Source: CAVTOO01 sp963736355
Lineage (GTDB): Bacteria; Pseudomonadota; Alphaproteobacteria; Rhizobiales; Xanthobacteraceae
Direction: 5' to 3'
NCBI GenBank assembly: GCA_963736355.1
Contig: CAVTOO010000016.1
Coordinates: 65,758 to 129,757, forward strand
Length of the DNA: 64,000 bases
The stretch's first letter is position 1, and the number at the start of each line of letters is the position of its first letter. The translations under genes and the position numbers were made by a program. Below are positions 16,664 to 25,325 of the stretch, piece after piece. The notes beneath the pieces are model-generated. The model had not been told where the DNA came from and made no database searches. It was given only the letters and a program-made list of their open reading frames with translations.

Positions 16664-16846
16664 TTAGTGAGCCCGCTCCGCCGTATCGCGCTGGACTTCA
16701 TCGCGCAGCGCATCAGTATGACCAGTCCGCTCATGCGACTGTTCTTCCGCCACCGCCAGACAGAACGACGCCGCAGCCGCCAGCGCTTCGCCGAACGCGA
16801 TGTCCGTCATCATGCGGGTGTGGGTTTGTTGAGAGTGCTCGTGCAT
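16664..16846 (-). CDS. Small protein of 60 residues, unknown function
   Basis: Starts MHEHSQQTHTRMM, then DIAFGEALAAAASFCLAVAEE, and ends in a charged tail with HTDALRDEVQRD. One short amphipathic or hydrophobic helix lies in the middle and the ends are His/Glu-rich. The start at 16846 is strongly supported by AAAGGAGA seven bases upstream. It lies downstream of the WD40 gene on the same strand, separated by about 200 bases holding palindromic repeats, so it may be the tail of the zinc operon or a separate unit. No family recognised. Confidence 0.55.
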   Translation of the reverse strand: MHEHSQQTHTRMMTDIAFGEALAAAASFCLAVAEEQSHERTGHTDALRDEVQRDTAERAH

Positions 16847-16910
16847 CGCGGTTCTCCTTTGGGGAGGAGAACGACACGGGCACACCAATGTTCCTGGAAC
16901 CGCGATCATT

Positions 16911-17036
16911 CCGGGGCGCGCTGAAAGCGCGAACCCGGAATCGATACTCCGCAGCGGCGCGATTTTTACGAGTTCCATTATGACGACAGGGGCTATCGGA
17001 TTCCGGGTTCAGCGCTCCGCGCTGCCTCGGAATGAC
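16911..17036. repeat. Pair of inverted ATTCCGGG repeats
   Basis: ATTCCGGGGCGCGCTGAAAG with GCGCGAACCCGGAAT at 16911-16940, and the reverse arrangement GATTCCGGGTTCAGCGCTCC to CTCGGAAT at 16999-17036. Each copy is itself palindromic and the two face one another, in the gap after the WD40 gene. Confidence 0.6.
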
Positions 17037-17047
17037 TGCAACCACCG

Positions 17048-18068
17048 CTACAGCGTCAGCGTTCCCGCACTTCCCGCTTCATCCGCGAACGCCAGCACCG
17101 CGCCGCGCGCATTCCACGCAAGGCCCGCAATCCCCGGCGCTTCGCCGCCGCCGCGCCGCACGACGATTTCCGCGCCGTCGTCGATGCGCAGCATCAGCAC
17201 CGTGCCTTCGGCATAGCCGATGGCAAGTACCGGGTCCTTGGGATGGCAGGCAACCGCCGTGACGAGCGACTTGGAGCGCCCGATCATCTTCGGCTCCTTG
17301 CCCATCGGGCCGTCCTTGGTCTGGAACGGCCACAGGATCGCGGTGTCGGCGCCGGAGGTCGCGAGCCACTTGCCGCCCGCGCTCCAGCTCATGGACCGCA
17401 CGCGCGCCGGATAGCCGGTCATGCGCATGTCCTTGCCGTCCGCGAGCCGCCAGCCATGCAGCGCGCTCTCATGCATGGTGGAGACGAGGAAACGCGCATC
17501 GGGGCTGAAGGTCACGCCGAGATGCGAGCCCTTCCACTCCCGAAACTCCGGCACGCCCGTCATGTTGGGAAACCACAGCGACACGCCATTGTAGTGCGCG
17601 ACGGCGAGCCGAAAGCCCTTCGGCGCGAACGCCAGCCCGCCGACGGTCGACGGCACATCCAGGGATTTCACCTCGCCCTTGGGCGACTGCACGAACGCGG
17701 TCTTGCCGGCCGACCACGCCACCGCGCCATCGTCATGCAGCGCCACATTGTCGATCCAGCGCCGCTTGGCGTCGGTCGCGACCAGCTTCGGCTCGCCCGC
17801 CGCCTCGACCAGCATGACCTTGCCGTCGTCGCCGCCGGTGACGAGACGCTTGCCGTCGGATGCGCTGGAGAGAATACCGCCGCCATGCAGCGCGACGCGG
17901 CGCTCGGTGCCGTCTGGCCGCAACCAGCAGCGCTTGCTCTTCGCTGCCGACAAAGGCCACCGTGTCGCCGAGGTAATGCACGGCGATCACCGGCATGCCT
18001 GCGGCGATGGGCTTCACCCGGTCGGCGACCGAGACGATATCGGGGGTGTCGGCGAGAGTGTTCATCAT
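17048..18068 (-). CDS. WD40-repeat protein of the zinc operon (one frameshift)
   Basis: Cytoplasmic beta-propeller of about 335 residues. There is no signal peptide (MMNTLADTPDIVSVADRV). Blades can be followed by GILSSASDGKRLVTGGDDGKVM, IDNVALHDDGAVAWSAGKTAF, LAFAPKGFRLAVAHYNGVSLW, VTFSPDARFLVSTMHESALHGW, MSWSAGGKWLATSGADTAILW, VACHPKDPVLAIGYAEGTVLM and LAWNARGAVLAFADEAG, giving seven repeats. A frame change near 17940 separates VAFVGSEEQ from RPDGTERRVALHGG. Last main gene after the COG0523 GTPase, separated by a palindrome. It differs from the secreted zinc chaperone AztD, also a propeller, by lacking an export signal. Its role, perhaps a scaffold for the GTPase, is unproven. Confidence 0.8.
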
Positions 18069-18084
18069 GGCTTTATCGTTCTTC

Positions 18085-18132
18085 GCATGATCCTGGACGG
18101 AAAACCGGTTCCCACGTATTCCGGGATCATGC
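18085..18132. repeat. Dispersed palindromic repeat, GCATGATC type
   Basis: GCATGATCCTGG to GGGATCATGC with inner AAAACCGGTTCCCACG. It begins three bases after the stop codon of the COG0523 gene (minus strand). Confidence 0.75.
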
Positions 18133-18134
18133 GC

Positions 18135-19179
18135 TCACGCCGCGATGCAACGCTCAAACCCGTCGCGGATCAGCTTCTCGGGCAATTCGCGGCCGATGAA
18201 GACGAGGCGGCTTTCGCGCTTCTCGCCGGATTTCCATTCGCGCTGATGATCGCCTTCGAGCATCATGTGAACGCCCTGAAACACGAAACGCTCGTTGTCG
18301 TCCTTGAACGACAGGATGCCCTTGCAGCGCAGGATCGCGGCGCCCTCTTTCTGGACCAGAGCCTGCAGCCAGGGCAGGAACTTCTGCGGGTCGAGCGGCT
18401 TCTCGCTCTTGATCGAAATCGATTGCATGTCCTCGTCGTGATAGTGCTTCAGCCCGCCATGACTGTGCCCATGGTCATGACCGTGATGATGATGGTCATG
18501 ATCGTGGTCGTGGTCATGATCGTCGGCTTCGAGGAAGGCCGGCTCGATCTCAAGAATACGATCCAGATCGAATGCCTTGCGCTCCAGCACATCGGCGAGC
18601 GCGACCTGGCAACGCTCGGTGCGGTGCAGCCGCGCGTAAGGGTTGATGCCGCGGATGCGCGCCTCGACTTCGGCGAGTTCGGCGGGGCGTCACGAGATCG
18701 GTCTTGTTGAGCACGATCACATCGGCAAAGGCGATCTGGTTCTTGGCCTCGGGCGCGTCCTTCAGCCGGTCGCTCAGCCATTTGGCGTCGGCCACCGTCA
18801 CCACCGCGTCCAGGCTGGCGTTGTTCTTGACGTCCTCGTCGACGAAGAAGGTCTGCGCCACCGGAGCCGGATCGGCGAGGCCCGTGGTCTCCACGATGAT
18901 GCCGTCGAACTTGCCCTTGCGCCGCATCAGGCCTTCGATGATGCGCACGAGGTCGCCGCGCACGGTGCAGCAGATGCAGCCATTGTTCATCTCGAAGACT
19001 TCTTCGTCGGCGCCGATGACGAGGTCGTTGTCGATGCCGATCTCGCCGAATTCGTTGACGATGACGGCGTATTTCTTGCCGTGGTTTTCCGACAGGATGC
19101 GGTTGAGCAGCGTCGTCTTGCCGGCGCCGAGATAGCCGGTCAGCACGGTGACGGGAATTTTTTCGGAAGCTTCGGGCAT
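18135..19179 (-). CDS. COG0523 G3E GTPase, zinc metallochaperone type (one frameshift)
   Basis: About 348 residues. Walker A GYLGAGKTTLLNR at residues 15-27, the metal motif NNGCICCTV (CxCC), ETTGLADPAPV, and the base-specificity motif LNKTDL. After a frame change near 18690 the C-terminal part continues ARIRGINPYARLHRTER-like sequence and a His-rich loop of HD and HH pairs, then the CobW C-terminal domain (ILSFKDDNERFVFQGVHMML). The CxCC motif, His stretch and place behind znuCBA match the Zur-controlled zinc-delivery GTPases (ZigA/ZagA/YciC class) rather than the cobalamin enzyme CobW. Starts at 19179; 76 bases after znuA. Confidence 0.9.
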
Positions 19180-19255
19180 TCACCACTCCGGGGCATAGTT
19201 ACGGTGCGCCGGAACGAAGCCCGCGAAGCCCACGAAGCGATGCTCCGGGGCGGCC

Positions 19256-20153
19256 CTAGCTCGTCAGCGCGCTGGTCAGCGCCTTTATATTGTGCCGGAT
19301 GAGGTCAATGTAAGTGGGTGCGGAACCCTTTTCGTCGGTCAGGGCGTCCGAATAGAGCGTCCCGCCGAGCTTGGCCCCCGTTTCGGCGGCAATCCGCTGC
19401 ATCAGGCGGGGATCGGTCACATTTTCCAGGAAAACAGCCGGAATTTTCTCCGCCCGGATCTGGCGGATGATGGTCGCAAGGTCCTTGGCCGTGACCTCGG
19501 ATTCCGTCGAAACGCCACGGGGCGCGACGAAGGCGACGCCATAGGCGGCGGCGAAATAGCCGAAGGCGTCGTGGGTGGTGATGATCTTGCGCCGGTCGGC
19601 TGGGAGCTTGGCCAGCGCATCGCGCACCTCGCGCTCCAGCGCGTCGAGCTTGGCCGTGATAGGCCGTGGCATTGGCGCGGTAGATATCCGCCGACGCCGG
19701 ATCGGCCGCGATCAGCGCATCGCGGATATTGGTCACATAGACCTTGGCGTTGGCGACCGATTGCCAGGCGTGCGGATCGGCGTTGCCGTGGTCGTGTCCC
19801 GCCTCCGCCGACTTGCGCGGCGTGATGCCTTTGGTCGCGACGACAACGGTCGCCTTGTCGCCGGCGGCCTTGGTCAGCCGCGCCATCCAGCCCTCGAAGC
19901 CGAGACCGTTGGTGACGACGAGTTTCGCGTCGGAAACGGTCTTCGCGTCCGCCGGTGTCGGCGCATAGACATGCGCATCGCCGCCCGGCCCGACCAGATT
20001 GGTGACGTTGACGCGATCGCCGCCGACATTGCGCACGAGGTCGCCGAGGATCGAGAAGGTCGCGACCACCTTCACCGGCTGTTGCGCCTGCGCGGCGGGC
20101 GCGACGGACAGCATCGCAGCGATGGTGCCGAGAACGAGCGAACGACGGAGCAT
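19256..20153 (-). CDS. znuA: Zinc ABC transporter periplasmic binding protein, ZnuA/AztC type (one frameshift)
   Basis: Cluster A-I metal-binding protein of about 298 residues with signal peptide MLRRSLVLGTIAAMLSVAPA ending AQAQQ. Metal-site elements: GGDAHVYAPTPADAK, a short HDHGNADPHAW loop with a ligand His, ITTHDAFGYFAAAYG, and the final Asp region GGTLYSDALTDEKG. The frame changes near 19663, between ATAYHGQ and ITAKLDALEREV. The GDAHVYxPTP form and short His loop resemble AztC more than E. coli ZnuA, so the two names are both possible. The start at 20153 has AAAGGA upstream. 11 bases behind znuB. Confidence 0.9.
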
Positions 20154-20164
20154 GACGCTTTCCT

Positions 20165-21035
20165 TTACGCTTCGAGATGACGGCCGGGGAACGCCTGCCA
20201 CACGAGACCGCCGACAGAACCGAACAGCAGCGACAGAACATAGAACGCCGAGGCGACGAGAATGATCGCCGGGCCGGACGGCACGCTGGTGTGGAACGAC
20301 AGCACGAGACCTGCGTAAGCAGAGACCACCGCTGCGACGACGGCGACGGCGATGATGCGTGTCAGGTCCTGCGTCCAGAACCGTCCGATGCAGGCCGGCA
20401 AAATCATCAGGCCGACCGCGAGCAGCGTGCCGAGCGCATGAAAGCCGTTGACCAGATTGATGACGACGAGCGCGAGAAACGCCAGATGCACCGGCGCGCC
20501 GGTGCGGCTGACCGAGCGCAGGAACACCGGATCGACGCATTCGATCACCAGCGGCCGGAAGATCACGGCGAGCACCAGCAGCGTCACGGTGGCGTTGAAG
20601 GCAATCACCAGCAGCGCGGTGTCGTCGAGCGCCAGCACATTGCCGAACAGCACGTGCAGAAGATCGATATTGGTGCCGCGCACCGAGACGATGGTGACGC
20701 CGAGCGCCAGCGAGATCAGATAGAACGCGGCGAGCGACGCATCCTCGCGCATCTGCGTCAGGCGCGTCACGACGCCGGAGAGCAGCGCCACGGCGAAGCC
20801 TGCAATGAGCCCGCCCAGCGTCATCGCCAGAAGATTGAGCCCCGACAGCAGGAAGCCGATGCGCTGCACCCGGCAGGATCGCATGCGCCATCGCGTCGCC
20901 GACGAGGCTCATCCGCCGCAGCATCAGGAAGACGCCGATGGGCGCACCGGCCGAGCGCCAGCGCGATCGCGCCCGCAAGCGCGCGGCGCATGAATTCGAA
21001 CTCGACGAACGGGCCGATCAGGTGTCGTAGAACAT
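20165..21035 (-). CDS. znuB: Zinc ABC transporter permease (about three frameshifts)
   Basis: ABC-3 family permease of about 288 residues with eight or so membrane helices. The N-terminus MFYDT (ATG at 21035) continues IGPFVEFEFMRRALAG after a change near 21018; GAPIGVFLMLRRMSLVGDAMAHAILPG is the conserved ABC-3 loop that contacts the ATPase; further changes lie near 20950 and 20872. From 20870 on the frame is clean: FLLSGLNLLAMTLGGLIAGF, IVSVRGTNIDLLHVLFGNVLA and LGTLLAVGLMILPACIGRF. It lies between znuC, with a palindrome in the gap, and znuA. Confidence 0.88.
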
Positions 21036-21054
21036 CAGATTTTTCTCATGTGTC

Positions 21055-21097
21055 GCATGATCGATCCAGAAACCGGTTTCCACTTTGGGGATCATGC
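21055..21097. repeat. Dispersed palindromic repeat overlapping the znuC stop
   Basis: GCATGATCGATCC to GGGGATCATGC with inner GAAACCGGTTTCCAC. The TGA of znuC (21092-21094, minus strand) is part of the GCATGATC arm. Confidence 0.75.
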
Positions 21098-21838
21098 GAT
21101 TTCCTCGATGCAGGCATCCGCCTGATCGTCGAACGCTTCGCACATGCGGCGCGCCTTCAGGAGATTGTCGGGCGTCAGAACATCGTGCGGTCACGCCCCA
21201 GGCGACCTTCTCGCGCGCCAGCAGCAGCGTCTCGGGAAAATGTCGCGCACCAGATGCAGATCGTGCAGCGCCGCGATGACCGTGCGCTTCTCGGCGTGCC
21301 AGCTTGCGCACCAGATCGACGAGATCGGTCGATGTCTTGAGCGTCGATGGCGTTGAACGGCTCGTCGAGCACGATGACGCGCGCGTCCTGCAGCAGCAGC
21401 CGCGCGAACAGCATGCGCTGCATCTGGCCGCCCGACAGCGTGCCGATGGCGCGGCTCTCGAAACCGGTCAGGCCGACAGCGCCGAGCGCCTCTTCGATGC
21501 GCGCATGGTCGGCGCGGCCGATGCGCGCCGAACAGGCCGGTGCGGCGCCACAGCCCGGCGGCGACGAAGTCGAACACCGAAATCGGAAAGCTGCGGTCGA
21601 TGTCGGCGGATTGCGGCAGATAGGCGATGTCGCGTGGCTTGAGGCCGTCGCGCGCGATCGAGCCCGACAGCGGCTTGAGCATGCCGACGATGCCGCGGAA
21701 CAGCGTCGATTTGCCCGCGCCGTTGGGGCCGACGACGGCGAGCAGCGAGCCCGCGGCAACATCGCCGCTCAGATGATGCACGGCCGGGTGGCGGTCATAG
21801 CCGAGCGTCAGGTCGCGAAGGCGGAGTTGCGCGTTCAT
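21092..21838 (-). CDS. znuC: Zinc ABC transporter ATPase (about three frameshifts)
   Basis: ABC ATPase of about 248 residues. Walker A VVGPNGAGKSTLFRG at about residue 35, Q-loop YLPQSADIDRSFPISV, signature LSGGQMQRMLFARLLLQDA, Walker B VIVLDEPFNAID, and H-loop IAALHDLHLVRD are present in different frames. Changes lie near 21535, 21330 and 21205. The C-terminal LTPDNLLKARRMCEAFDDQADACIEEIA ends at the TGA inside a palindromic repeat. The start at 21838 (MNAQLRLRDLTLGYDRH) is 9 bases after the His-rich gene, so both are read from the Zur-box promoter. Confidence 0.9.
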
Positions 21839-21847
21839 CGCCTCACC

Positions 21848-22096
21848 TCATCGCCAGAGGATGCCGGCCCAGAGCACGGCCACCGCGACGGCGGCGACCC
21901 CGAGCCGCGCCGGCATCGACAGGCGCAGCAGCGACAGCCCGATCGGCTGCGGCGCATGCGGCTGTCCCGGCGCGTGGTGGTGATGCGCGTGGGAGTGGTC
22001 GTGATGGTCGTCGTGACTGTGACCATCATGGTTGTGATGGTGATCATGGTGGTCATGGCTATGGCCGTGCCCATGAGCGTGGTCATGGCGTGCCAT
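21848..22096 (-). CDS. His-rich small membrane-anchored protein leading the zinc operon
   Basis: 82 residues. Residues 1-45 are mostly HD and HH pairs with some Gly/Ser (starts MARHDHAHGHGHSHD), then a linker APGQPHAPQP, and residues 58-80 form one hydrophobic helix (SMPARLGVAAVAVAVLWAGIL) ending at WR. It appears to be a zinc-binding sponge or funnel held at the inner membrane. The ATG at 22096 is preferred to one at 22219, which would put the Zur box inside the coding region. First gene after the Zur box and 9 bases before znuC. I know no characterised homologue. His runs make the DNA look like a tandem repeat. Confidence 0.72.
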   Translation of the reverse strand: MARHDHAHGHGHSHDHHDHHHNHDGHSHDDHHDHSHAHHHHAPGQPHAPQPIGLSLLRLSMPARLGVAAVAVAVLWAGILWR

Positions 22097-22155
22097 GCGG
22101 TCATGGAGGTATGGCCGTGGGAATGCTGGGGGTCTGTCGCCATGGGGCCTTCTGG

Positions 22156-22178
22156 TAAATGTTACATTATAACATTTA
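22156..22178 (-). promoter_or_regulatory. Zur box (zinc uptake regulator operator)
   Basis: Perfect 9-bp inverted arms TAAATGTTA (22156-22164) and TAACATTTA (22170-22178) around CATTA. This is the alphaproteobacterial Zur-box form (ATGTTATANTATAACAT core). It lies 60 bases before the His-rich protein start, so zinc-loaded Zur should repress the whole His-rich/znuCBA/COG0523/WD40 operon. Confidence 0.88.
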
Positions 22179-22226
22179 GTCCAGTACGGCGGCCGGGGCA
22201 AGTACCCAAAAACACCCAAAAACGCT

Positions 22227-22611
22227 CTACCCGCGCGTCAGGGCCATCCCGATCACGACGCCCAGCAGCGCACAGCCCGACCGACGCCGCGACATAGAGA
22301 GCCGCCAGGCCCGCCTGCCCGCGCTCGTAGAGCAGCAGCGCATCGAGCGAAAACGCCGAAAACGTCGTGTAGCCGCCAAGCATGCCGGTCATCAGGAACA
22401 GCCGCCACGTCTGGCTGGCGTCGCCGCGAAACGCGAAATAGCCGGCGAGCAAGCCCATGATGAAGCAGCCGGTGACGTTCGCGACCAGCGTGCCGAACGG
22501 AAATCCCGTGCCGAACAGGCGCGCGGCCGTCACGTTGACGCCATGGCGCAGCATCGAGCCGAGCCCGCCTCCGACGAACACGACAAGCCAGGGAGTCATC
22601 GCAGCATTCAT
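22227..22611 (-). CDS. crcB: Fluoride exporter CrcB (frameshift near the 3' end)
   Basis: Fluc-family fluoride channel of about 127 residues with four helices. VFVGGGLGSMLRHGVNVTAARL, FPFGTLVANVTGCFIMGLLAGYF (the conserved GTLxxNxxG element) and LMTGMLGGYTTFSAFSLDALLL with the Thr-Phe-Ser track are intact. After VGLCA one base is missing near 22267; restoring it gives LLGVVIGMALTRG and a TAG at 22227. The start is ATG 22611 or 22626. It follows sodB on the same strand after a terminator. I see no fluoride riboswitch upstream. Confidence 0.88.
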
Positions 22612-22628
22612 CGAAAAGTCCCGCACAA

Positions 22629-22658
22629 GAAAAAGGCCGGCGCCAGGGCCAGCCTTTT
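22629..22658 (-). terminator. Intrinsic terminator after sodB
   Basis: On the minus strand AAAAGGCTGGC, loop CCTGG, GCCGGCCTTTTTC: an 11-bp stem with one G-T pair ending in five T. It ends sodB transcription before crcB. Confidence 0.8.
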
Positions 22659-22705
22659 CCTATCAGATTTGGAACGCGCGCCGCTGCGCGAAATTTGGTC
22701 TGTCC

Positions 22706-23306
22706 TCAGCCGGCTTTCTGGAAAAGCTGATCGACATAGTCCCAGTTCACCAGGCTCTCGACGAAGGCCTTCATGTAGTCGGGACGGCGGTTGCGATAGT
22801 CGATGTAATAGGAGTGCTCCCACACATCGGCGCCGAGGATCGGCGTCGCGCCATGCACCAGCGGGCTTTCGCCGTTCGGCGTCTTGGAAATTTCGAGCTT
22901 GCCGTTCTTGACCGAAAGCCAGGCCCAGCCGGAGCCGAACTGGCCGACGCCGGCGGCGATGAAGTCTTCCTTGAACTTGGCGAAACCGCCGAGATCCTCG
23001 TCGATCTTCTTGGCAAGCTTGCCCGGCAGCTTGTCGCCACCGCCATTGGGCTTCATCCAGTTCCAGAAATGCAGGTGATTGTAGTGCTGGCCGGCATTGT
23101 TGAAGAGCGGCGCGTTCTTGCCGAACGATCCCTTGACGATCTCTTCAAGCGACTTGTCCTCAAGCCCCGATGCCCTTGAGCAGATTGTTGCCGTTGGTGA
23201 CGTAAGCTTGGTGATGCTTGTCATGATGGAACTCAAGCGTCTCCTTCGACATGAAGGGCGCGAGCGCGTCATGGGCATAGGGCAGGTCGGGAAGCTGGAA
23301 GGTCAT
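22706..23306 (-). CDS. sodB: Superoxide dismutase, Fe type (one frameshift)
   Basis: Fe/Mn superoxide dismutase of about 199 residues. The N-terminus MTFQLPDLPYAHDALAPFMS and TLEFHHDKHHQAYVTNGNN carry the first His ligand. A change near 23163 separates NLLKG from GLEDKSLEEIVKG. The rest is clean: GQHYNHLHFWNWMKPNGGG, GVGQFGSGWAWL, ADVWEHSYYIDYRNRRPDY with the Asp and His ligands. The Gln in GQFGSGW position and the HLHFWNWMK form point to the iron enzyme. Removes superoxide in the cytoplasm. The start at 23306 is fixed by the family N-terminus. Ends at a strong terminator. Confidence 0.93.
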
Positions 23307-23629
23307 GTCTGATGTTCCAATGTGCGTGGGAGGCGCCAGACGAGGCGGCGCGCTGTCTGTTTTGGTGTGTGGGCCATTGTTGCAGATCGGCTGACGTCAG
23401 GCAAGGATGGCGCCACCGCAACAGCAGCCAAGCCCATGACAAAGCTTGGAAATGTGCCAGCAATATGAATATCCTGAGCTTATCCTTGGCGGAGACCGCC
23501 GCCGGGGCGCAAGACCAATCGTCTTGCGGGATGCCGTATGTTGAAACTGCTGGAGTTCCCGTACCGTAGCCCATGACGTTGACAGGGTCGTCGTGTACGA
23601 CCTCAGGGAGAGCCAAGGGTCGCCCCGGA
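23307..23629. other. Divergent intergenic region, sodB / diguanylate cyclase
   Basis: Holds the two divergent promoters. I see no repeat, RNA gene or convincing small ORF. An in-frame ATG for the cyclase at 23573 is disfavoured because the following 19 residues are polar and unlike the hydrophobic start of the domain. Confidence 0.5.
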
Positions 23630-24883
23630 ATGCCCGAACTTAAAAACGTGATGCTGCTGGGTGCTGATGCACTCCTCTACTTCGCCGTTCTGGCGACGCT
23701 CTTCGGGCTGCGACATAAAATCGGAATCGGCGCCTTTTTCTGCACCCTTGGCGTCATGCATTTCATCGAGACTTATCTGGCCAGCACGTTCTACGTGCCG
23801 CTGCCGTTTGGCGTCATCGCCTCGCCCGGCTCCGCAGTGCTGTTCACCGGCAAGCTGATGATGCTCCTGCTGGTCTATATCCGCGAAGATGCCGAGGTCG
23901 TTCGCCAGCCGATCTACGGACTTCTGATCGGCAATATCCTGATGGTGGCGCTGGCGCTTGTGGTGAGGCAACACGCCCTCATCCCCAGCGGCCCGGGACG
24001 CATCGTCGACGTTGTGTTCATCAACGAGATGGGCAGCCTCATGATCTGGGGCACGCTGCTGTTATTCATCGACAGCATCCTCATCATTCTTCTCTATGAG
24101 CGCTCGCGATCGTGGTTTGGCGAGAACACCCTGCTGCGCATCGGCGTCAGTGCTGCCATCGTGCTGACGTTCGACCAGATCGGTTTCTTTCTCGGGCTCA
24201 AATTCCTGTTCGGCGCCGACTGGCGAATTATGGTCGGCGGATGGGCCGCCAAAATGGTCATGGTGGCGATCTACAGCATTCTGCTTGTGAACTATCTGCG
24301 AAGATTCGAGCGCAGCCCGGCGGAAAGCAGGCGGCGCATCGCCGACGTGTTCAGCGCGCTGACGTATCGTGAACGCTACGAAGAACTGCTGGCCCGCTCG
24401 CAGCGCGACGAATTGACCGGCATGCTCGACCGCGGCGAACTGGAAACCTACGGTCGCAGTCGCGTCAACAAGGCCGTCGCTGAAGGACGCCCCACCAGCC
24501 TGCTGATGATCGACGTCGACGACTTCAAGATATTCAACAGCAAATTCGGTCACGCGGCAGGCGATGCGGCATTGCGCAGCATCGCGATGAAGCTCACCTC
24601 CGCGGTGCGCAACAGCGATCGAGTCTTCCGCTATGGCGGCGAGGAATTCGTCATCATCTGCGACAACCTCAATGCCGAGATGGCGTTGACGCTGGGTGAA
24701 CGCATTCGCCACGACGTCGAAATCGAGACGGGGTGGCCCTCAAAACAAACCGTCAGTATCGGCGTCGCCAGTTGCCTGGAGGATGCGTCGAACTATGAGG
24801 ACATGTTCGCCATCGCCGACCGCCGCCTCTACGAAGCCAAGGAAACCGGGCGCAATCGCGTGATCGGCCGGCCGGCTGCATGA
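23630..24883 (+). CDS. Membrane-bound diguanylate cyclase (GGDEF)
   Basis: Intact, 417 residues from ATG 23630. The first 225 residues hold six or seven membrane helices (for example LLYFAVLATLFGL, LMMLLLVYI, LMIWGTLLLFIDSILIILL, MVMVAIYSILLVNYL) forming an integral sensor. The GGDEF domain starts DELTGMLDRGELETYG; ID VDDFKIFN binds metal, RYGGEEFVII is the active GG(D/E)EF, and RNSD five residues before it is a complete RxxD product-inhibition site. It should make c-di-GMP under feedback control. The signal is unknown. The next gene starts four bases after its stop, so they are co-transcribed. Confidence 0.92.
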   Translation: MPELKNVMLLGADALLYFAVLATLFGLRHKIGIGAFFCTLGVMHFIETYLASTFYVPLPFGVIASPGSAVLFTGKLMMLLLVYIREDAEVVRQPIYGLLIGNILMVALALVVRQHALIPSGPGRIVDVVFINEMGSLMIWGTLLLFIDSILIILLYERSRSWFGENTLLRIGVSAAIVLTFDQIGFFLGLKFLFGADWRIMVGGWAAKMVMVAIYSILLVNYLRRFERSPAESRRRIADVFSALTYRERYEELLARSQRDELTGMLDRGELETYGRSRVNKAVAEGRPTSLLMIDVDDFKIFNSKFGHAAGDAALRSIAMKLTSAVRNSDRVFRYGGEEFVIICDNLNAEMALTLGERIRHDVEIETGWPSKQTVSIGVASCLEDASNYEDMFAIADRRLYEAKETGRNRVIGRPAA

Positions 24884-24887
24884 CACG

Positions 24888-25322
24888 ATGACCGACGTTC
24901 TCGTTTATGCCGGCCTGTTCGCCGTGGCCTTCGGTGCGGCGACATTGCTGCCGCTGCAATCGGAAGCGGCGCTGGCGGGACTTCTGCTCAGCGGCTACAC
25001 GCCATGGCTGGTGCTCGCCATTGCCAGCGCGGGCAATATTGCGGGCTCATGCGTCAACTGGCTGATCGGTCGCGGCATCGAGAGCTTTCGCCACCGGCGC
25101 TGGTTTCCGGTCAGCGACGCCGCGCTGGATCGCGCCGGCCGCTGGTATCGGCGCTGGGGCAAGTGGACGCTTCTGCTGAGCTGGGTGCCGATCATCGGCG
25201 ATCCGCTGACAGTTGTGGCCGGGCTGATGCGCGAGCCGTTCGGCGTCTTCTTCGTGCTTGTCACGATCGCCAAGGTCGGGCGGTATCTCGCCGTCGCTGC
25301 GGCGACATTGGCGTGGCTGTAA
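24888..25322 (+). CDS. YqaA/DedA-related (VTT-domain) membrane protein
   Basis: 144 residues with four or five hydrophobic segments. LLPLQSEAALAGLLLSGYTPW and IASAGNIAGSCVNWLIGRGIE match the YqaA subgroup of the SNARE-associated/DedA superfamily; WYRRWGKWTLLLSWVPIIGDPLTVVAGLMRE is the conserved re-entrant region with its Arg. DedA relatives act as lipid (undecaprenyl or phosphatidyl) translocases or in proton-motive-force upkeep; this member's job is unknown. Four bases after the cyclase stop, so it may be its partner. Confidence 0.85.
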   Translation: MTDVLVYAGLFAVAFGAATLLPLQSEAALAGLLLSGYTPWLVLAIASAGNIAGSCVNWLIGRGIESFRHRRWFPVSDAALDRAGRWYRRWGKWTLLLSWVPIIGDPLTVVAGLMREPFGVFFVLVTIAKVGRYLAVAAATLAWL

Positions 25323-25325
25323 CAA

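Noticed and set aside
16559..17045. Plus-strand ORFs of 100-120 residues after hss
   Set aside because: They run through G/C-rich repeats and oppose the supported 60-residue gene; no ribosome site or family.
17243..18710. Long plus-strand frames opposite the WD40 and GTPase genes
   Set aside because: Antisense shadows; the minus strand carries clear WD40 and COG0523 motifs.
22612..22705. Fluoride riboswitch before crcB
   Set aside because: The stretch holds the sodB terminator; I could not find the conserved crcB-motif sequence or pseudoknot.
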